Source: Paraburkholderia azotifigens (lineage in GTDB: Bacteria; Pseudomonadota; Gammaproteobacteria; Burkholderiales; Burkholderiaceae). From it: a DNA stretch of 64,000 nt. The stretch covers positions 248,001 to 312,000 of the forward strand of contig NZ_VOQS01000005.1 in the NCBI RefSeq assembly GCF_007995085.1, written 5' to 3'. The position numbers and the translations under genes are program-made. The first letter of the stretch is position 1. Each line of letters begins with the position of its first letter. The notes beneath the pieces were generated by a model that had not been told where the DNA came from, ran no database searches, and was given only the letters and a program-made list of their open reading frames with translations. Of this stretch, positions 25,413 through 33,881 are shown one piece after another.

Positions 25413-26254
25413 GCTTGCCTCCCGGCTTCGAGTGCTTCGAGCGCGAGCTTCCACTCGTGCGCGTCGACGCGGATGAAATGGTTCTTCTCGCGTTCTTCGA
25501 GGAACGGCACGCCGCAGCCCATCTTCGTATCGCAGACGATGATGCGTGGCCGCTCGCCCGTATGCTGGCGGGCGTTGTCGAAGGCGCGCGTGACGGCGGC
25601 GATGTCGTTGCCATCCACGCGCTGCGTATACCACCCGAACGCTTCCAGCTTTTCGACGAGCGGCTCGAACGCCATGATCTGTGTCGACGGACCGTCGGCC
25701 TGCTGGTTGTTGACGTCGACGATCGCGATCAGGTTGTCGAGCTTCCAGTGCGCCGCCGACATGATGCCTTCCCAGATCGCGCCTTCGTCGAGTTCGCCAT
25801 CGGAGAAGAGCGTGTAGACGAACGCGTCCGAGCCTTTGCGCTTGAGGCCGAGGCAGCGGCCCACGGCGATCGTCAGGCCCTGGCCGAGCGAGCCGCCCGA
25901 CATTTCCATGCCGGGTGTGTAGCTCGCCATGCCCGACATCGGCAGGCGGCTGTCGTCGCTGCCATACGTTTCGAGTTCGTCGGCGGGCAGGATGCCTGCC
26001 TCGAATAGCGCCGCATACAGCGCGATCGCGTAGTGGCCGTTCGACAGCAGGAAGCGGTCGCGTCCTTCCCACTCAGGGTCTTCAGGGCGATAGCGCATGG
26101 CGCCGAAGTAGGCGACGGCCAGTACGTCGGCAATGTCGAGTGCCTGGCCGATATAGCCTTGCCCCTGTACTTCGCCCATTAGCAGCGCATTGCGGCGGAT
26201 GCGGTAGGCGTGTTCCGCGAGTTGGGCGGCGCGCCCGGCTTCGCTCGTATTCAC
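25409..26254 (-). CDS. Transketolase N-terminal subunit (split enzyme)
   Basis: The 281-residue thiamine-diphosphate-binding half has the cofactor motif SDGELDEGAIWEGIMSAAHW followed by IAIVDVNNQQADG, and the early histidine in LLSNGHYAIALY. It is the first gene of the minus-strand operon that runs to 17449. It is divergent from a LysR gene with a 202 bp gap that must hold both promoters. It pairs with the next gene as in other split transketolases. No sugar kinase is encoded nearby, so the substrate is probably either phosphorylated elsewhere or used unphosphorylated. Confidence 0.92.
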   Translation of the reverse strand: MNTSEAGRAAQLAEHAYRIRRNALLMGEVQGQGYIGQALDIADVLAVAYFGAMRYRPEDPEWEGRDRFLLSNGHYAIALYAALFEAGILPADELETYGSDDSRLPMSGMASYTPGMEMSGGSLGQGLTIAVGRCLGLKRKGSDAFVYTLFSDGELDEGAIWEGIMSAAHWKLDNLIAIVDVNNQQADGPSTQIMAFEPLVEKLEAFGWYTQRVDGNDIAAVTRAFDNARQHTGERPRIIVCDTKMGCGVPFLEEREKNHFIRVDAHEWKLALEALEAGRQA

Positions 26255-26456
26255 GCGTGTCTCCTTCTCTTGGCATCCGGCTTTTGAGGGCCGGACACCG
26301 GATGATGTGTGGCGGGATGTTTCGTCCTGCTCGCAGATTCGGGTAATCCCTTGCTTCTGGTGCGCTGCGAGTTGAGTAAAGCGTATCTGCTTGAATCCAA
26401 CGGCTCAAACGAATTAAAGTGGCCTATCGGTGAATTGAATTCATGCGGGTATTGCG

Positions 26457-27344
26457 ATGCACAATCGGGCCACACTCAAGTCCATACAGGCTTTCGAGGC
26501 CGCTGCGCGGCTCTCGTCGTTCGCGCTTGCAGCAGACGAACTGTTTGTGACGCCGTCCGCGATCAGTCATCAGATCAAGCTGCTGGAGGACCAGTTGGCG
26601 GTGCGGCTCTTTCATCGCGTGCATCGCGCCGTGATCCTCACGGACACGGGGCGCCAATATGCAGAGGAAATCGGCGCGGCGTTCGCGCGAATCGACAAGG
26701 CGACGCGCGACATCGGGCGGGTCGAGAAGAGCGACATCCTCACCGTGCACGCGACGCCGAGTATTGCGACGCAATGGTTGATGCCGAGACTTGCGCGGTT
26801 CAGCGCGATGCATCCGGATATCGACGTGCGGCTCAATGCGTCGTCGGCGCCTGTCGATCTGATCAAGGAGTCTGTCGATATCGACATCCGCTACGGCGCG
26901 CGGCGCTTGCAGCCGGCGGGCACGATGGTGCTGGATCTGCCGCTCGAGACGATCGTGCCGTTGTGTTCGCCGCGTCTGGCGAATGGAGAGCATCCGATTC
27001 GTACGGTTTCGGATTTGCGGCATCACACACTGATTCATAGCGAAGGATGCCTGGTTGGCTGGCGGGACTGGATGCGGCTGCACCGTAAAGTCGTGCTGGA
27101 TATTACGCGGGGCCCGCGTTTCGACCGCTCGTTTATGGCGATTAGCGCGGCTGCGGATGGGATGGGGATTTGCCTTGAGAGCCTGTTGCTCGTACAGCGT
27201 GAGCTGGAGACGGGAATGCTGGTGGCACCGTTAGGTTTTGACGGATTGAGGATCAGTGGATATACGCTCAACCTTCTGAAGTCGCGAGCGGATTTGCCTA
27301 AGCTTAAGCGTTTTCAGGATTGGCTATTTGCTGAGTTGGGGTAG
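26457..27344 (+). CDS. LysR-family regulator (GcvA-like)
   Basis: This 295-residue regulator has an N-terminal HTH (LKSIQAFEAAARLSSFALAA, PSAISHQIKLLEDQL, LFHRVHRAVILTDTG) and a LysR effector domain. The HTH sequence resembles the GcvA group. It is divergent from the split transketolase gene, the usual arrangement for a LysR activator of a catabolic operon. It is therefore the best candidate regulator of the whole 17.4-26.3 kb operon. The inducer is presumably the TRAP substrate or an intermediate. Confidence 0.93.
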   Translation: MHNRATLKSIQAFEAAARLSSFALAADELFVTPSAISHQIKLLEDQLAVRLFHRVHRAVILTDTGRQYAEEIGAAFARIDKATRDIGRVEKSDILTVHATPSIATQWLMPRLARFSAMHPDIDVRLNASSAPVDLIKESVDIDIRYGARRLQPAGTMVLDLPLETIVPLCSPRLANGEHPIRTVSDLRHHTLIHSEGCLVGWRDWMRLHRKVVLDITRGPRFDRSFMAISAAADGMGICLESLLLVQRELETGMLVAPLGFDGLRISGYTLNLLKSRADLPKLKRFQDWLFAELG

Positions 27345-27371
27345 GCGTATTCTCAAGTCAAGCACAGCATG

Positions 27372-27418
27372 GAGCGCCGCGTTCGAGCCGTCGGAACCGG
27401 CTCTCACGCGTGGCGCTC
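27372..27418. terminator. Nested inverted repeat between convergent genes
   Basis: An inner stem GAGCCG/CGGCTC (27385-27390 with 27398-27403) sits inside an outer stem GAGCGCC/GGCGCTC (27372-27378 with 27412-27418). The structure fills the gap between the LysR stop and the binding-protein stop, as for a bidirectional terminator. No U-tract is present. Confidence 0.5.
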
Positions 27419-28364
27419 ATTGCGGCTCGCCTCCCGCCATCGTCTGAATGATGGTCGCAAGCTGTGCACTCATCGGCAGGTTGAGGCTGGTGCCCGACGG
27501 CAGGCGGCGCAAGAACCACCGCTTGTATTGACGGTCGATTTCTCCGTCCGCCGCGAGTTCCTGGAAGGTATCCCTCACCACTTGCGCGAGCTGCGGGTCG
27601 TCCTTGCGGAACATGATCCCATACGGGTCATAAGACAGATAATCGCCGACCACGCGATATTCGCCGCGCTCGCCGCTATGCTCCGCGATCAGGCCGTACA
27701 GCAACACGTCGTCGGTGGCGAACGCGTCGGCCTGTCCGTTGGCCACCTGCGCGAACCCCTGCGCATGGTCGGGCACCACCTGCAGCTGCATCCCGAGCCT
27801 GAACTTCCGGTCCAGATCGCGCAGCGCCTTCTCGTTCGTGGTGCCGGCCGTCACCGCGACCCTCCTGCCCGCGAGATCGCGGAACGAGCCGATCGGCGAA
27901 CCTTTCTTTACCATGACCTTTGTGCCCGCCACGAAGATGATCGGCGAGAAGGCCACTCGTTTCTGACGTTCCACATTGCTGGTCGTAGAACCGCATTCCA
28001 GATCGACCCGGCCGCTGACCACCGCGTCAATGCGGTTTTCGGGTGTGACAGGCACCCACTGGATGGTCAGGGTCCGGTTGACCGCGTCTCCGATCGCTGA
28101 CACCAGTGCCTTGCACAGCTCGATCGAATAGCCGATTGGCTCCTTGCGCGCGTTCAGCCAGGAGAACGGCACCGACGACTCGCGGTAGCCAAGCGCGATG
28201 GTGCCCGTCTCTCGCACCTTGGACAGCGTGCCCGTCAGCGCCGCCGGCGCCGGGCTGTCGGGAACCGGACGCGACAACTGCGTGTCCTCCTGCGCCCCCA
28301 CTGTGGCGCCCGCCATCAGCAGCCCCGCGATGGCCAGCATCGACCAGAATCGCTGCGTCTTCAT
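27417..28364 (-). CDS. Amino-acid binding protein, glutamate/aspartate (GltI-like)
   Basis: Started at 28364 (MKTQRFWSMLAIAGLLM, signal ending near TVGAQ), the protein has 315 residues. The mature part is a type 2 binding fold with IALGYRESSVPFSWLN, PIGYSIELCKALVSAI and AGTTNEKALRDLDR, typical of GltI-family glutamate/aspartate binding proteins. ABC permease and ATPase genes are absent. Instead it is co-transcribed, 13 bp downstream, with a DctA-type symporter. It may deliver to an ABC system encoded elsewhere, or sense or buffer the substrate. Confidence 0.9.
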   Translation of the reverse strand: MKTQRFWSMLAIAGLLMAGATVGAQEDTQLSRPVPDSPAPAALTGTLSKVRETGTIALGYRESSVPFSWLNARKEPIGYSIELCKALVSAIGDAVNRTLTIQWVPVTPENRIDAVVSGRVDLECGSTTSNVERQKRVAFSPIIFVAGTKVMVKKGSPIGSFRDLAGRRVAVTAGTTNEKALRDLDRKFRLGMQLQVVPDHAQGFAQVANGQADAFATDDVLLYGLIAEHSGERGEYRVVGDYLSYDPYGIMFRKDDPQLAQVVRDTFQELAADGEIDRQYKRWFLRRLPSGTSLNLPMSAQLATIIQTMAGGEPQ

Positions 28365-28377
28365 GGCTCGGTCCCTG

Positions 28378-29685
28378 TCAGCTTTCTGCCGGATGGGCGA
28401 TCGTCGCGTCCAGCTCGGCGTCAATGCGCGCCGCGTTGGCCTCAGCCTCGGCTTCTGTCATCAGTTCCCCTTCCCACTTCGCGACCACCGCGCTCGCGAT
28501 CGAGTTGCCCACTGCGTTCGTGGCCGATCGACCCATGTCGAGGAACGTATCCACGCCGAGGATCAGCAGCAATCCGGCTTCGGGGATGCCGAACTGGTTG
28601 AGTGTGGCGGCAATCACCACCAGCGACGCGCGAGGCACGCCCGCCATCCCTTTGGACGTCAGCATCAGGATCAGCAGCATCGTCAGCTGCGTGCCGAGTG
28701 AGAGGTGCATGTTGTACGCCTGGGCGATGAACAGTGTCGCGAAGGTGCAGTACATCATCGAGCCGTCGAGGTTGAACGAGTATCCCATCGGCATCACGAA
28801 GCTGGAGATTTTGCGCTTCACGCCGAAACGGTCGAGCGCGTCGAGGATCTTCGGATACGCGGCCTCGGAACTCGCCGTCGCAAACGAAAGCATGAACGCC
28901 TCCTTGATCAGCGCCAGCAGCTTGAGCACGCGCGGTCCGAGAAAGAGGAAGCCGGCCGCTGTCAGCAGCGACCACAACAGGAAAAGGCTGAGGTAGAAGT
29001 CTCCCATGAAGACCGCGAACTTCAACAGGATCGTCAGCCCGTTGACGGCTACGGTCGCGGCCATCGCCGCGAGCACCGCCAGCGGGGCGAGCTTCATCAC
29101 GTAGCCGGTGATCTTGAGCATGACGTGCGAGAGCTGATCGATAGCGGCCACGAGGATCTTGCCTTTCTCACCGAGCGCGGCCAGCGCGATGCCGAAGAAC
29201 ATCGAGAACACGACGATCTGCAGAATCTCGTTGTTGGCCATCGCCTCGGCGAATGACCTTGGGATCATGTGGCCGATGAAGTCCTTGAGCGTGAACTTGG
29301 CAGTCGCGAGGTTCGCCGACGCGCCGATGTCGGGCAGGGGCAGCCCGAGATTCTCGCCGGGCCTGAGCAGATTGGACATCAAAAGACCGAGAAGCAGCGA
29401 GATCAGCGACGCGGTAATGAACCAGCTTAGCGCTTTTGCGAACACACGCCCAACCGAGGCGGCGTCGCCCATGTGCGCAATGCCGACGACGAGCGTAGAA
29501 AAGACGAGCGGGCCGATCACCATCTTGATCAGACGCAGGAACACGTCCGACACCAGCGAGATGTAGCCCGCGATCTCCGTCGCGGTCTTCCTGTCCGGAA
29601 AGCTCGTGTAGATCATGTAGCCGATCGCGATGCCTACCAGCATCGCGATCAGAATCCAGATGGCCGCGGCATTCTTTCTGTTCAT
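28378..29685 (-). CDS. Dicarboxylate/amino acid:cation symporter (DctA/GltP family)
   Basis: Started at 29685, seven bases after GGAGG, the protein has 435 residues. It shows eight-helix DAACS features: LIKMVIGPLVFSTLVVGI, the serine-rich FATASSEAAYP loop, the FVMPMGYSFNLDGSMMY segment and ILMLTSKGMAGVPRAS. These line the substrate and sodium sites. Family members import C4-dicarboxylates, aspartate or glutamate. It heads a two-gene operon with a GltI-like binding protein. A second member of the family lies at 36894, so the window has two. Confidence 0.94.
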   Translation of the reverse strand: MNRKNAAAIWILIAMLVGIAIGYMIYTSFPDRKTATEIAGYISLVSDVFLRLIKMVIGPLVFSTLVVGIAHMGDAASVGRVFAKALSWFITASLISLLLGLLMSNLLRPGENLGLPLPDIGASANLATAKFTLKDFIGHMIPRSFAEAMANNEILQIVVFSMFFGIALAALGEKGKILVAAIDQLSHVMLKITGYVMKLAPLAVLAAMAATVAVNGLTILLKFAVFMGDFYLSLFLLWSLLTAAGFLFLGPRVLKLLALIKEAFMLSFATASSEAAYPKILDALDRFGVKRKISSFVMPMGYSFNLDGSMMYCTFATLFIAQAYNMHLSLGTQLTMLLILMLTSKGMAGVPRASLVVIAATLNQFGIPEAGLLLILGVDTFLDMGRSATNAVGNSIASAVVAKWEGELMTEAEAEANAARIDAELDATIAHPAES

Positions 29686-30230
29686 CTCGAAGCCTCCATT
29701 CACTGCATAGGGGTGCGGATGGAAAGGTCGAAACAGGATGCGACAGGTGTTGCCCGGGATGCTATCGGCTGCGTCCAGGGCAGCGGCTGACTCGGAAGAT
29801 CGCTTGCCGTCGCCGCCCCGAGGGCCGTCAGGGACCGTGTCAACGGTTCGTCAGGCCCGTGCCCCCGCCCGCCTCGACAGCTTACGGGCGATCGTCCACT
29901 ACAGTGTAGTGTAGCCGCGTCACCAGGCAACCTGCGCGAGCGGTTCGCCCGAAGGCCGCAGTCGACCCAGACGGGCGCGCTGCCGTCATTCCTGGATTCC
30001 AATGCTGCGAAAGCCAGCGACGGGCCCACAGGAGCCACTCACACGCAAGCGATGTATGCGGAAGGAGCGTCCAGTTCGCGCAACAGAACCGACGGCGAAT
30101 CTGAGTCCGGGACGTCCGGGCATGCCGTGCCTTGTCGGGTGATGTTGACGATGGGGTGATTGCGACGATCGCTGCCATGCCTCTCGTGCCGGAGCGCCGG
30201 CCCAGGAGGGACAAGATGCTTCGCGAATAT
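29686..30230. other. Intergenic region with a short palindrome
   Basis: About 545 bp separate the symporter start from the end of the LysR gene at 30231. Open frames on both strands lack ribosome binding sites and read as non-coding. The one notable element is CACTAC-AGT-GTAGTG at 29897-29911, about 210 bp upstream of the symporter start. It could be an operator. I see no other feature. Confidence 0.45.
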
Positions 30231-31145
30231 CTAGTTCACACGGTAGCCTGCAATCCAGCCATGAAGCTGTTCAACTTCAGGACTGAGTGGACGCTGATCA
30301 TTGCGCATCAAGAAGTAGCCTCGACCTGGACGCACGCTCAACGAAGACAGGCGGGCCAGTCTGCCGCTACGAATTTCCGAGTCGAGCAGATGACGCGTGC
30401 CGAGCGTTACGCCTCTTCCTCGCGAGGCCGCATCGACGAGCACGTTGTAGTTGTTGCCATACTCGGTTGCCCTCACGCGGCTCGGGTCAACACCGAGCGA
30501 CTTGAACCAGATGGACCAGTTGATCCAGTTCGGCTGGATGCGTTCGTACTCGAGAAGCACCTGCGATAGCAATGCTTCGGGACCGTCGCCAGTCAGCGGA
30601 TGACTCTCGATATAGGCCGGACTCGCGACGGGGAATATCTCTTCCTCGAACAACAACTGCGCCGTCCAGTTGATTCGCTTGCCGGGGTCATACGCGACGA
30701 CAAGGTCGACGCCGTCGTTGAACAGATCGGAAGGCTGGTCGGACGTAATGGTGCGAATGCTCGCGGCAAAGCTCGGATTGCGGGCGCGGAAGTCCCTCAT
30801 CACTTCACTCAGCCAGAAATGCGAAATCGCCGTGTTTGCGGCCACCGTCACCATACTCGCGTTCCGCTTGTCGCTGATTTCGTCGACGGCATCAGCGAGG
30901 TAATTGAACGCCGCGCTGACCTTGTTATGAAGCTGCGTCCCACGCGGCGATAGCTGCACGCGTCGACCGGTCCGCTCAAAGAGTGCAAAGCCAAGCCCTT
31001 CCTCGAGCTGGCGGATCTGCTTGCTGACGGCTGCCTGTGAAACATGAAGCTCTTCGGCGGCTCGCGTGAAATTCAATGTCCGCGCCGCGGCCTCGAAAAA
31101 CATCAGGCTCGTCAGCGGCGGAAGGCGATGACGCAAACTCTTCAT
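30231..31145 (-). CDS. LysR-family regulator (GcvA-like)
   Basis: The 304-residue protein has an N-terminal HTH (LTSLMFFEAAARTLNFTRAA, QAAVSKQIRQLEEGL, LFERTGRRVQLSPRG) and a GcvA-type effector domain. It is divergent from the DddP-like gene at 31307 with a 161 bp gap, making it the likely regulator of that operon. An inverted repeat with T-N11-A spacing overlaps its start codon, consistent with negative autoregulation. The inducer is unknown; an osmolyte or its breakdown product is the natural guess. Confidence 0.93.
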   Translation of the reverse strand: MKSLRHRLPPLTSLMFFEAAARTLNFTRAAEELHVSQAAVSKQIRQLEEGLGFALFERTGRRVQLSPRGTQLHNKVSAAFNYLADAVDEISDKRNASMVTVAANTAISHFWLSEVMRDFRARNPSFAASIRTITSDQPSDLFNDGVDLVVAYDPGKRINWTAQLLFEEEIFPVASPAYIESHPLTGDGPEALLSQVLLEYERIQPNWINWSIWFKSLGVDPSRVRATEYGNNYNVLVDAASRGRGVTLGTRHLLDSEIRSGRLARLSSLSVRPGRGYFLMRNDQRPLSPEVEQLHGWIAGYRVN

Positions 31146-31158
31146 AACGCAGGGTTAT
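31144..31158. promoter_or_regulatory. Putative LysR-type box at regulator start
   Basis: ATAAC-GCAGG-GTTAT has perfect 5-base arms and the T-N11-A form of LysR boxes. It overlaps the LysR start codon in the divergent promoter region. A second inverted repeat, AACC-AGA-GGTT at 31270-31280, lies 26 bases before the DddP-like start. Confidence 0.4.
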
Positions 31159-31306
31159 CAACGGACATGAGATTTCATCTGTGTACAGGGAAATTGCCAA
31201 CTCGTAAAGTCACTTCTATGGCAACGCAATCGGAAGAATTCGAAAGCAGGCTGTAGCCGTTTGCTTCATAACCAGAGGTTGGTATTTACCCTATCCGGAC
31301 GTTCTT

Positions 31307-32563
31307 ATGACTACGCTTGACTGGCATCGCGAGCGCCACGATCCTGGCGAACTTCAGTTGCTCGATCGAACCATGCATGGCTCGGACATCGACCTCGTGT
31401 CGGTGCGAGCGTATCGCCTTGGCAGAGTCCGCGCGGAAATGCGAAAGCGCGATATCGCGGCCTTGATCATCTGCGACCCGGTGAACATCCGGTACGCCAC
31501 GGGCGCGCGCAACATGCAGATTTTTTGCGCCCGGAATACGCCGTCGCGCTACCTCATCGTCACGGAAACACGGACGATTCTGTTCGAGTTCACCGGTTGC
31601 GAGCACCTGGCCGACGGCCTTGAGACCATTGACGAAGTTCGGCCATCGTCAACCGCCAGTTTCGTCGCGGCAGGCCCGGCCATCGCGGCGCGCGAAACGG
31701 CATGGGCGGCCGGCATGGCGGCCACGCTGACCGAACTCGTCGGCGCGAAGCCGACAGTCGGTATTGAGCGCATGAACGCGGGAGCCGCGCTTGCGCTGGC
31801 GGGGCACGGTGTCCGTCTGGTCGATGCGCAGGAGCCGATCGAGATGGCGCGTGCGATCAAGTCGGCCGAGGAACTGAAATGCGTGATCGCTTCGCTGCGC
31901 GCGACAGAAGCCGCAGTCGGGAAGCTTCGGGACGCGATCAGGCCCGGCATGTCGGAGAACGAGCTGTGGTCTGTGCTGCATCAATCGGTCATTGCTCAGG
32001 ATGGCGACTACGTCGAGACTCGCCTGTTGAGCGCCGGGCGTCGAACCAACCCGTGGTTCCAGGAAACATCGAGCCATGTCATCGAACCGAATCAGCTGAT
32101 TGCGCTGGATACCGATGTCGTCGGCTGTCACGGCTATTACTCCGACTTTTCCCGTACCTTCCACGCCGGGCCTGACAAGCCGGGCGAGAACCAGTGCACG
32201 CTCTACAAGCTGGCTCACGAGCAGGTGCATCACAACATCGGGATTATCCGGCCGGGCATGACGTTCAGGGAGTACAGCGACAAGGCCTGGAACATCCCGG
32301 ACAAATATCACGCGAATCGCTATTACCTGTCGGCACACGGGTGCGGTATGACGGGCGAATATCCGTACCTCTATCATCACTCGGACTTCGGCGCATCCGG
32401 CTATGACGGCGAGATCCAGCCGGGAATGACGCTGTGTGTCGAGAGCTACATCGGCGAACAGGGCGGACAGGAAGGCGTGAAGCTCGAGCAGCAACTGCTC
32501 GTGACAGAGACAGGAACGCGACTGCTTTCGCTATTTCCCTTCGAAGAAACACTGCTGCGCTAA
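31307..32563 (+). CDS. M24-fold metallo-hydrolase, DddP (DMSP lyase)-like
   Basis: The 418-residue protein has an N-terminal creatinase-like domain with DPVNIRYATGARNMQIF, which resembles the matching DddP segment, and the central SAGRRTNPWFQETS. The C-terminal pita-bread domain has all five M24 metal ligands: Asp in ALDTD, Asp in YSDFSRTF, His in SAHGCGM, Glu in LCVESY and Glu in GVKLEQQ. DddP cleaves dimethylsulfoniopropionate to dimethyl sulfide and acrylate. As I recall, characterised DddP reads HGVGLCDEWP with an Asp catalytic base; here the aligned stretch is HGCGMTGEYP with Gly. The enzyme may therefore act on a related osmolyte or amide. It starts a run of genes with a betaine-type binding protein and an FAD oxidoreductase. 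Confidence 0.8.
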   Translation: MTTLDWHRERHDPGELQLLDRTMHGSDIDLVSVRAYRLGRVRAEMRKRDIAALIICDPVNIRYATGARNMQIFCARNTPSRYLIVTETRTILFEFTGCEHLADGLETIDEVRPSSTASFVAAGPAIAARETAWAAGMAATLTELVGAKPTVGIERMNAGAALALAGHGVRLVDAQEPIEMARAIKSAEELKCVIASLRATEAAVGKLRDAIRPGMSENELWSVLHQSVIAQDGDYVETRLLSAGRRTNPWFQETSSHVIEPNQLIALDTDVVGCHGYYSDFSRTFHAGPDKPGENQCTLYKLAHEQVHHNIGIIRPGMTFREYSDKAWNIPDKYHANRYYLSAHGCGMTGEYPYLYHHSDFGASGYDGEIQPGMTLCVESYIGEQGGQEGVKLEQQLLVTETGTRLLSLFPFEETLLR

Positions 32564-32619
32564 GCAAGACGGCGCTGTCAGTGCTGGACGGTTTCAACTC
32601 TCACATGGAAGCGTAGAAA

Positions 32620-33483
32620 ATGACCAGGATGCTGAGATTGTGCAAGTGGCTGCTGCCCGTCGTCTTTCTGCTGACGGGCGCTGCAGCCCATGCAGAAGAC
32701 AAGTCGATCACGATCGGCGTGAACAACTGGGCCGAGAATATCGCCGTCGCGAACATGTGGAAGATCCTTCTCGACGAGAAGGGCTTCAAGGTTCAGTTGC
32801 AGAACGCAGACAAGGCGCTCATCTACAACAGCGTCGCGCAGGGGAAGATCGATCTGACCTTCGAAGTCTGGCTTCCTGCAGGCGACAAGCCTGCGTTCGA
32901 CAAGGTCAAAGACAGAGTGGTACAGATCGGGCCGTGGTTCAAGGAAGCGAACCTGGGTCTGGTCGTTCCTGACTACGTAGCCGTCGACAGCATCGATCAG
33001 TTGAACGCGAATAAAACGCTGTTCGCTTCGTCTGGTCGCGCGAAGGTCGTCGGCATCGACTCCGGCAGCAGTCTGATGCAGTTGACGGAGAAGGCGAAGG
33101 CAAACTATCAGCTCGACTATGACATTCAGTCGTCGTCCGAGTCTGCGATGGTTCTGTCGCTCGAGCGGGCGATTCAGCGCAAGGAGCCTGTGGTCGTGAC
33201 GCTGTGGAAACCGCACTGGATCTGGTCCAAATACAAGCTGAAGTATTTGAAGGATCCGAAAGGCGCCTACGGTGCGAGCGATTCTATCTATGGCATCGAG
33301 TCCCCAACGTTCAGGAAGCAGCATCCTGACGTCGAGCGATGGTTGCAGCAATGGAAGATGGATGACAACTCGCTCGGAAGCCTGATGTCGGAAATCATCA
33401 AGCAAGGCGCGTCGACGCCCGAGAAAGGCGCGAAGGTTTGGATCGATGCGAACCGCACGCTGGTACAGCAGTGGACGAAGTGA
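32620..33483 (+). CDS. Glycine betaine/choline-type binding protein (OpuAC/ProX family)
   Basis: The 287-residue protein has a clear signal peptide (MTRMLRLCKWLLPVVFLLTG, ending AAHA) and a mature region of the OpuAC type: ITIGVNNWAENIAVANMW, DLTFEVWLPAGDK and TLWKPHWIWSKYK. The many Trp residues suit the aromatic cage that binds quaternary ammonium or tertiary sulfonium groups. It lies 56 bp after the DddP-like gene. No ABC permease or ATPase genes are present, so it must use components encoded elsewhere. It is expected to capture betaine, choline, carnitine or a DMSP-like compound. Confidence 0.9.
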   Translation: MTRMLRLCKWLLPVVFLLTGAAAHAEDKSITIGVNNWAENIAVANMWKILLDEKGFKVQLQNADKALIYNSVAQGKIDLTFEVWLPAGDKPAFDKVKDRVVQIGPWFKEANLGLVVPDYVAVDSIDQLNANKTLFASSGRAKVVGIDSGSSLMQLTEKAKANYQLDYDIQSSSESAMVLSLERAIQRKEPVVVTLWKPHWIWSKYKLKYLKDPKGAYGASDSIYGIESPTFRKQHPDVERWLQQWKMDDNSLGSLMSEIIKQGASTPEKGAKVWIDANRTLVQQWTK

Positions 33484-33563
33484 GTCAGCGCTCAGCGCGA
33501 CGACGCGTCCCGGCACCGCTTTGATCATCCCGATCCAGATTTCTTTCACTCCGCACGTCCGAC

Positions 33564-33881
33564 ATGAACGCTTTCATCACGACTCCATCGATCTCCAGAG
33601 AACGAGCGCCGGATGGCATCGAGCACACGACCGCCCGTTGGCAAACCTGGCATTGCGACAGCAACACGTTCCAGCATCGCTATGTGCCGGGCGCGACGTT
33701 CTACGTCGTCAAAGGCCGCGCACGACTGACCTTCGCACACGGCGCGCAACTCGATATCGAAGCCGGAGATTTCGTCTCCATCGGTGACGGCGCGGAGGCA
33801 GTGTGGGAAATCTCCGCGCCCGTCGAAACGCGCTACGCGTATCACGACGATCGCAGACCAGCGACGGAGGCGCGATCATGA
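33564..33881 (+). CDS. Small cupin-domain protein
   Basis: The 105-residue product shows a single cupin barrel: FQHRYVPGATFYVVKGRARL, then DIEAGDFVSIGDGAEAVWEI. The usual metal ligands are poorly conserved, with the first motif reading HRYVPG, so a binding or regulatory role is as likely as catalysis. It has no signal peptide. Its stop codon overlaps the start of the GMC oxidoreductase gene by ATGA, which shows tight coupling. I infer an accessory role in the same pathway, such as binding a carboxylate intermediate. Confidence 0.75.
   Translation: MNAFITTPSISRERAPDGIEHTTARWQTWHCDSNTFQHRYVPGATFYVVKGRARLTFAHGAQLDIEAGDFVSIGDGAEAVWEISAPVETRYAYHDDRRPATEARS

Noticed and set aside
29882..30214. Minus-strand open frame of 110 codons
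   Set aside because: Arg/Ser/Thr-rich shadow-type composition, no ribosome binding site and no motif; treated as non-coding.
30132..30569. Plus-strand open frame overlapping the end of a LysR gene
   Set aside because: It is antisense to a clear LysR gene, and its sequence mirrors that gene's codon pattern.
31307..32563. Naming the M24 protein dddP outright as a DMSP lyase
   Set aside because: Overall resemblance is good, but the residue matching the proposed catalytic Asp appears to be Gly, and no acrylate-processing genes are nearby. Kept as DddP-like.
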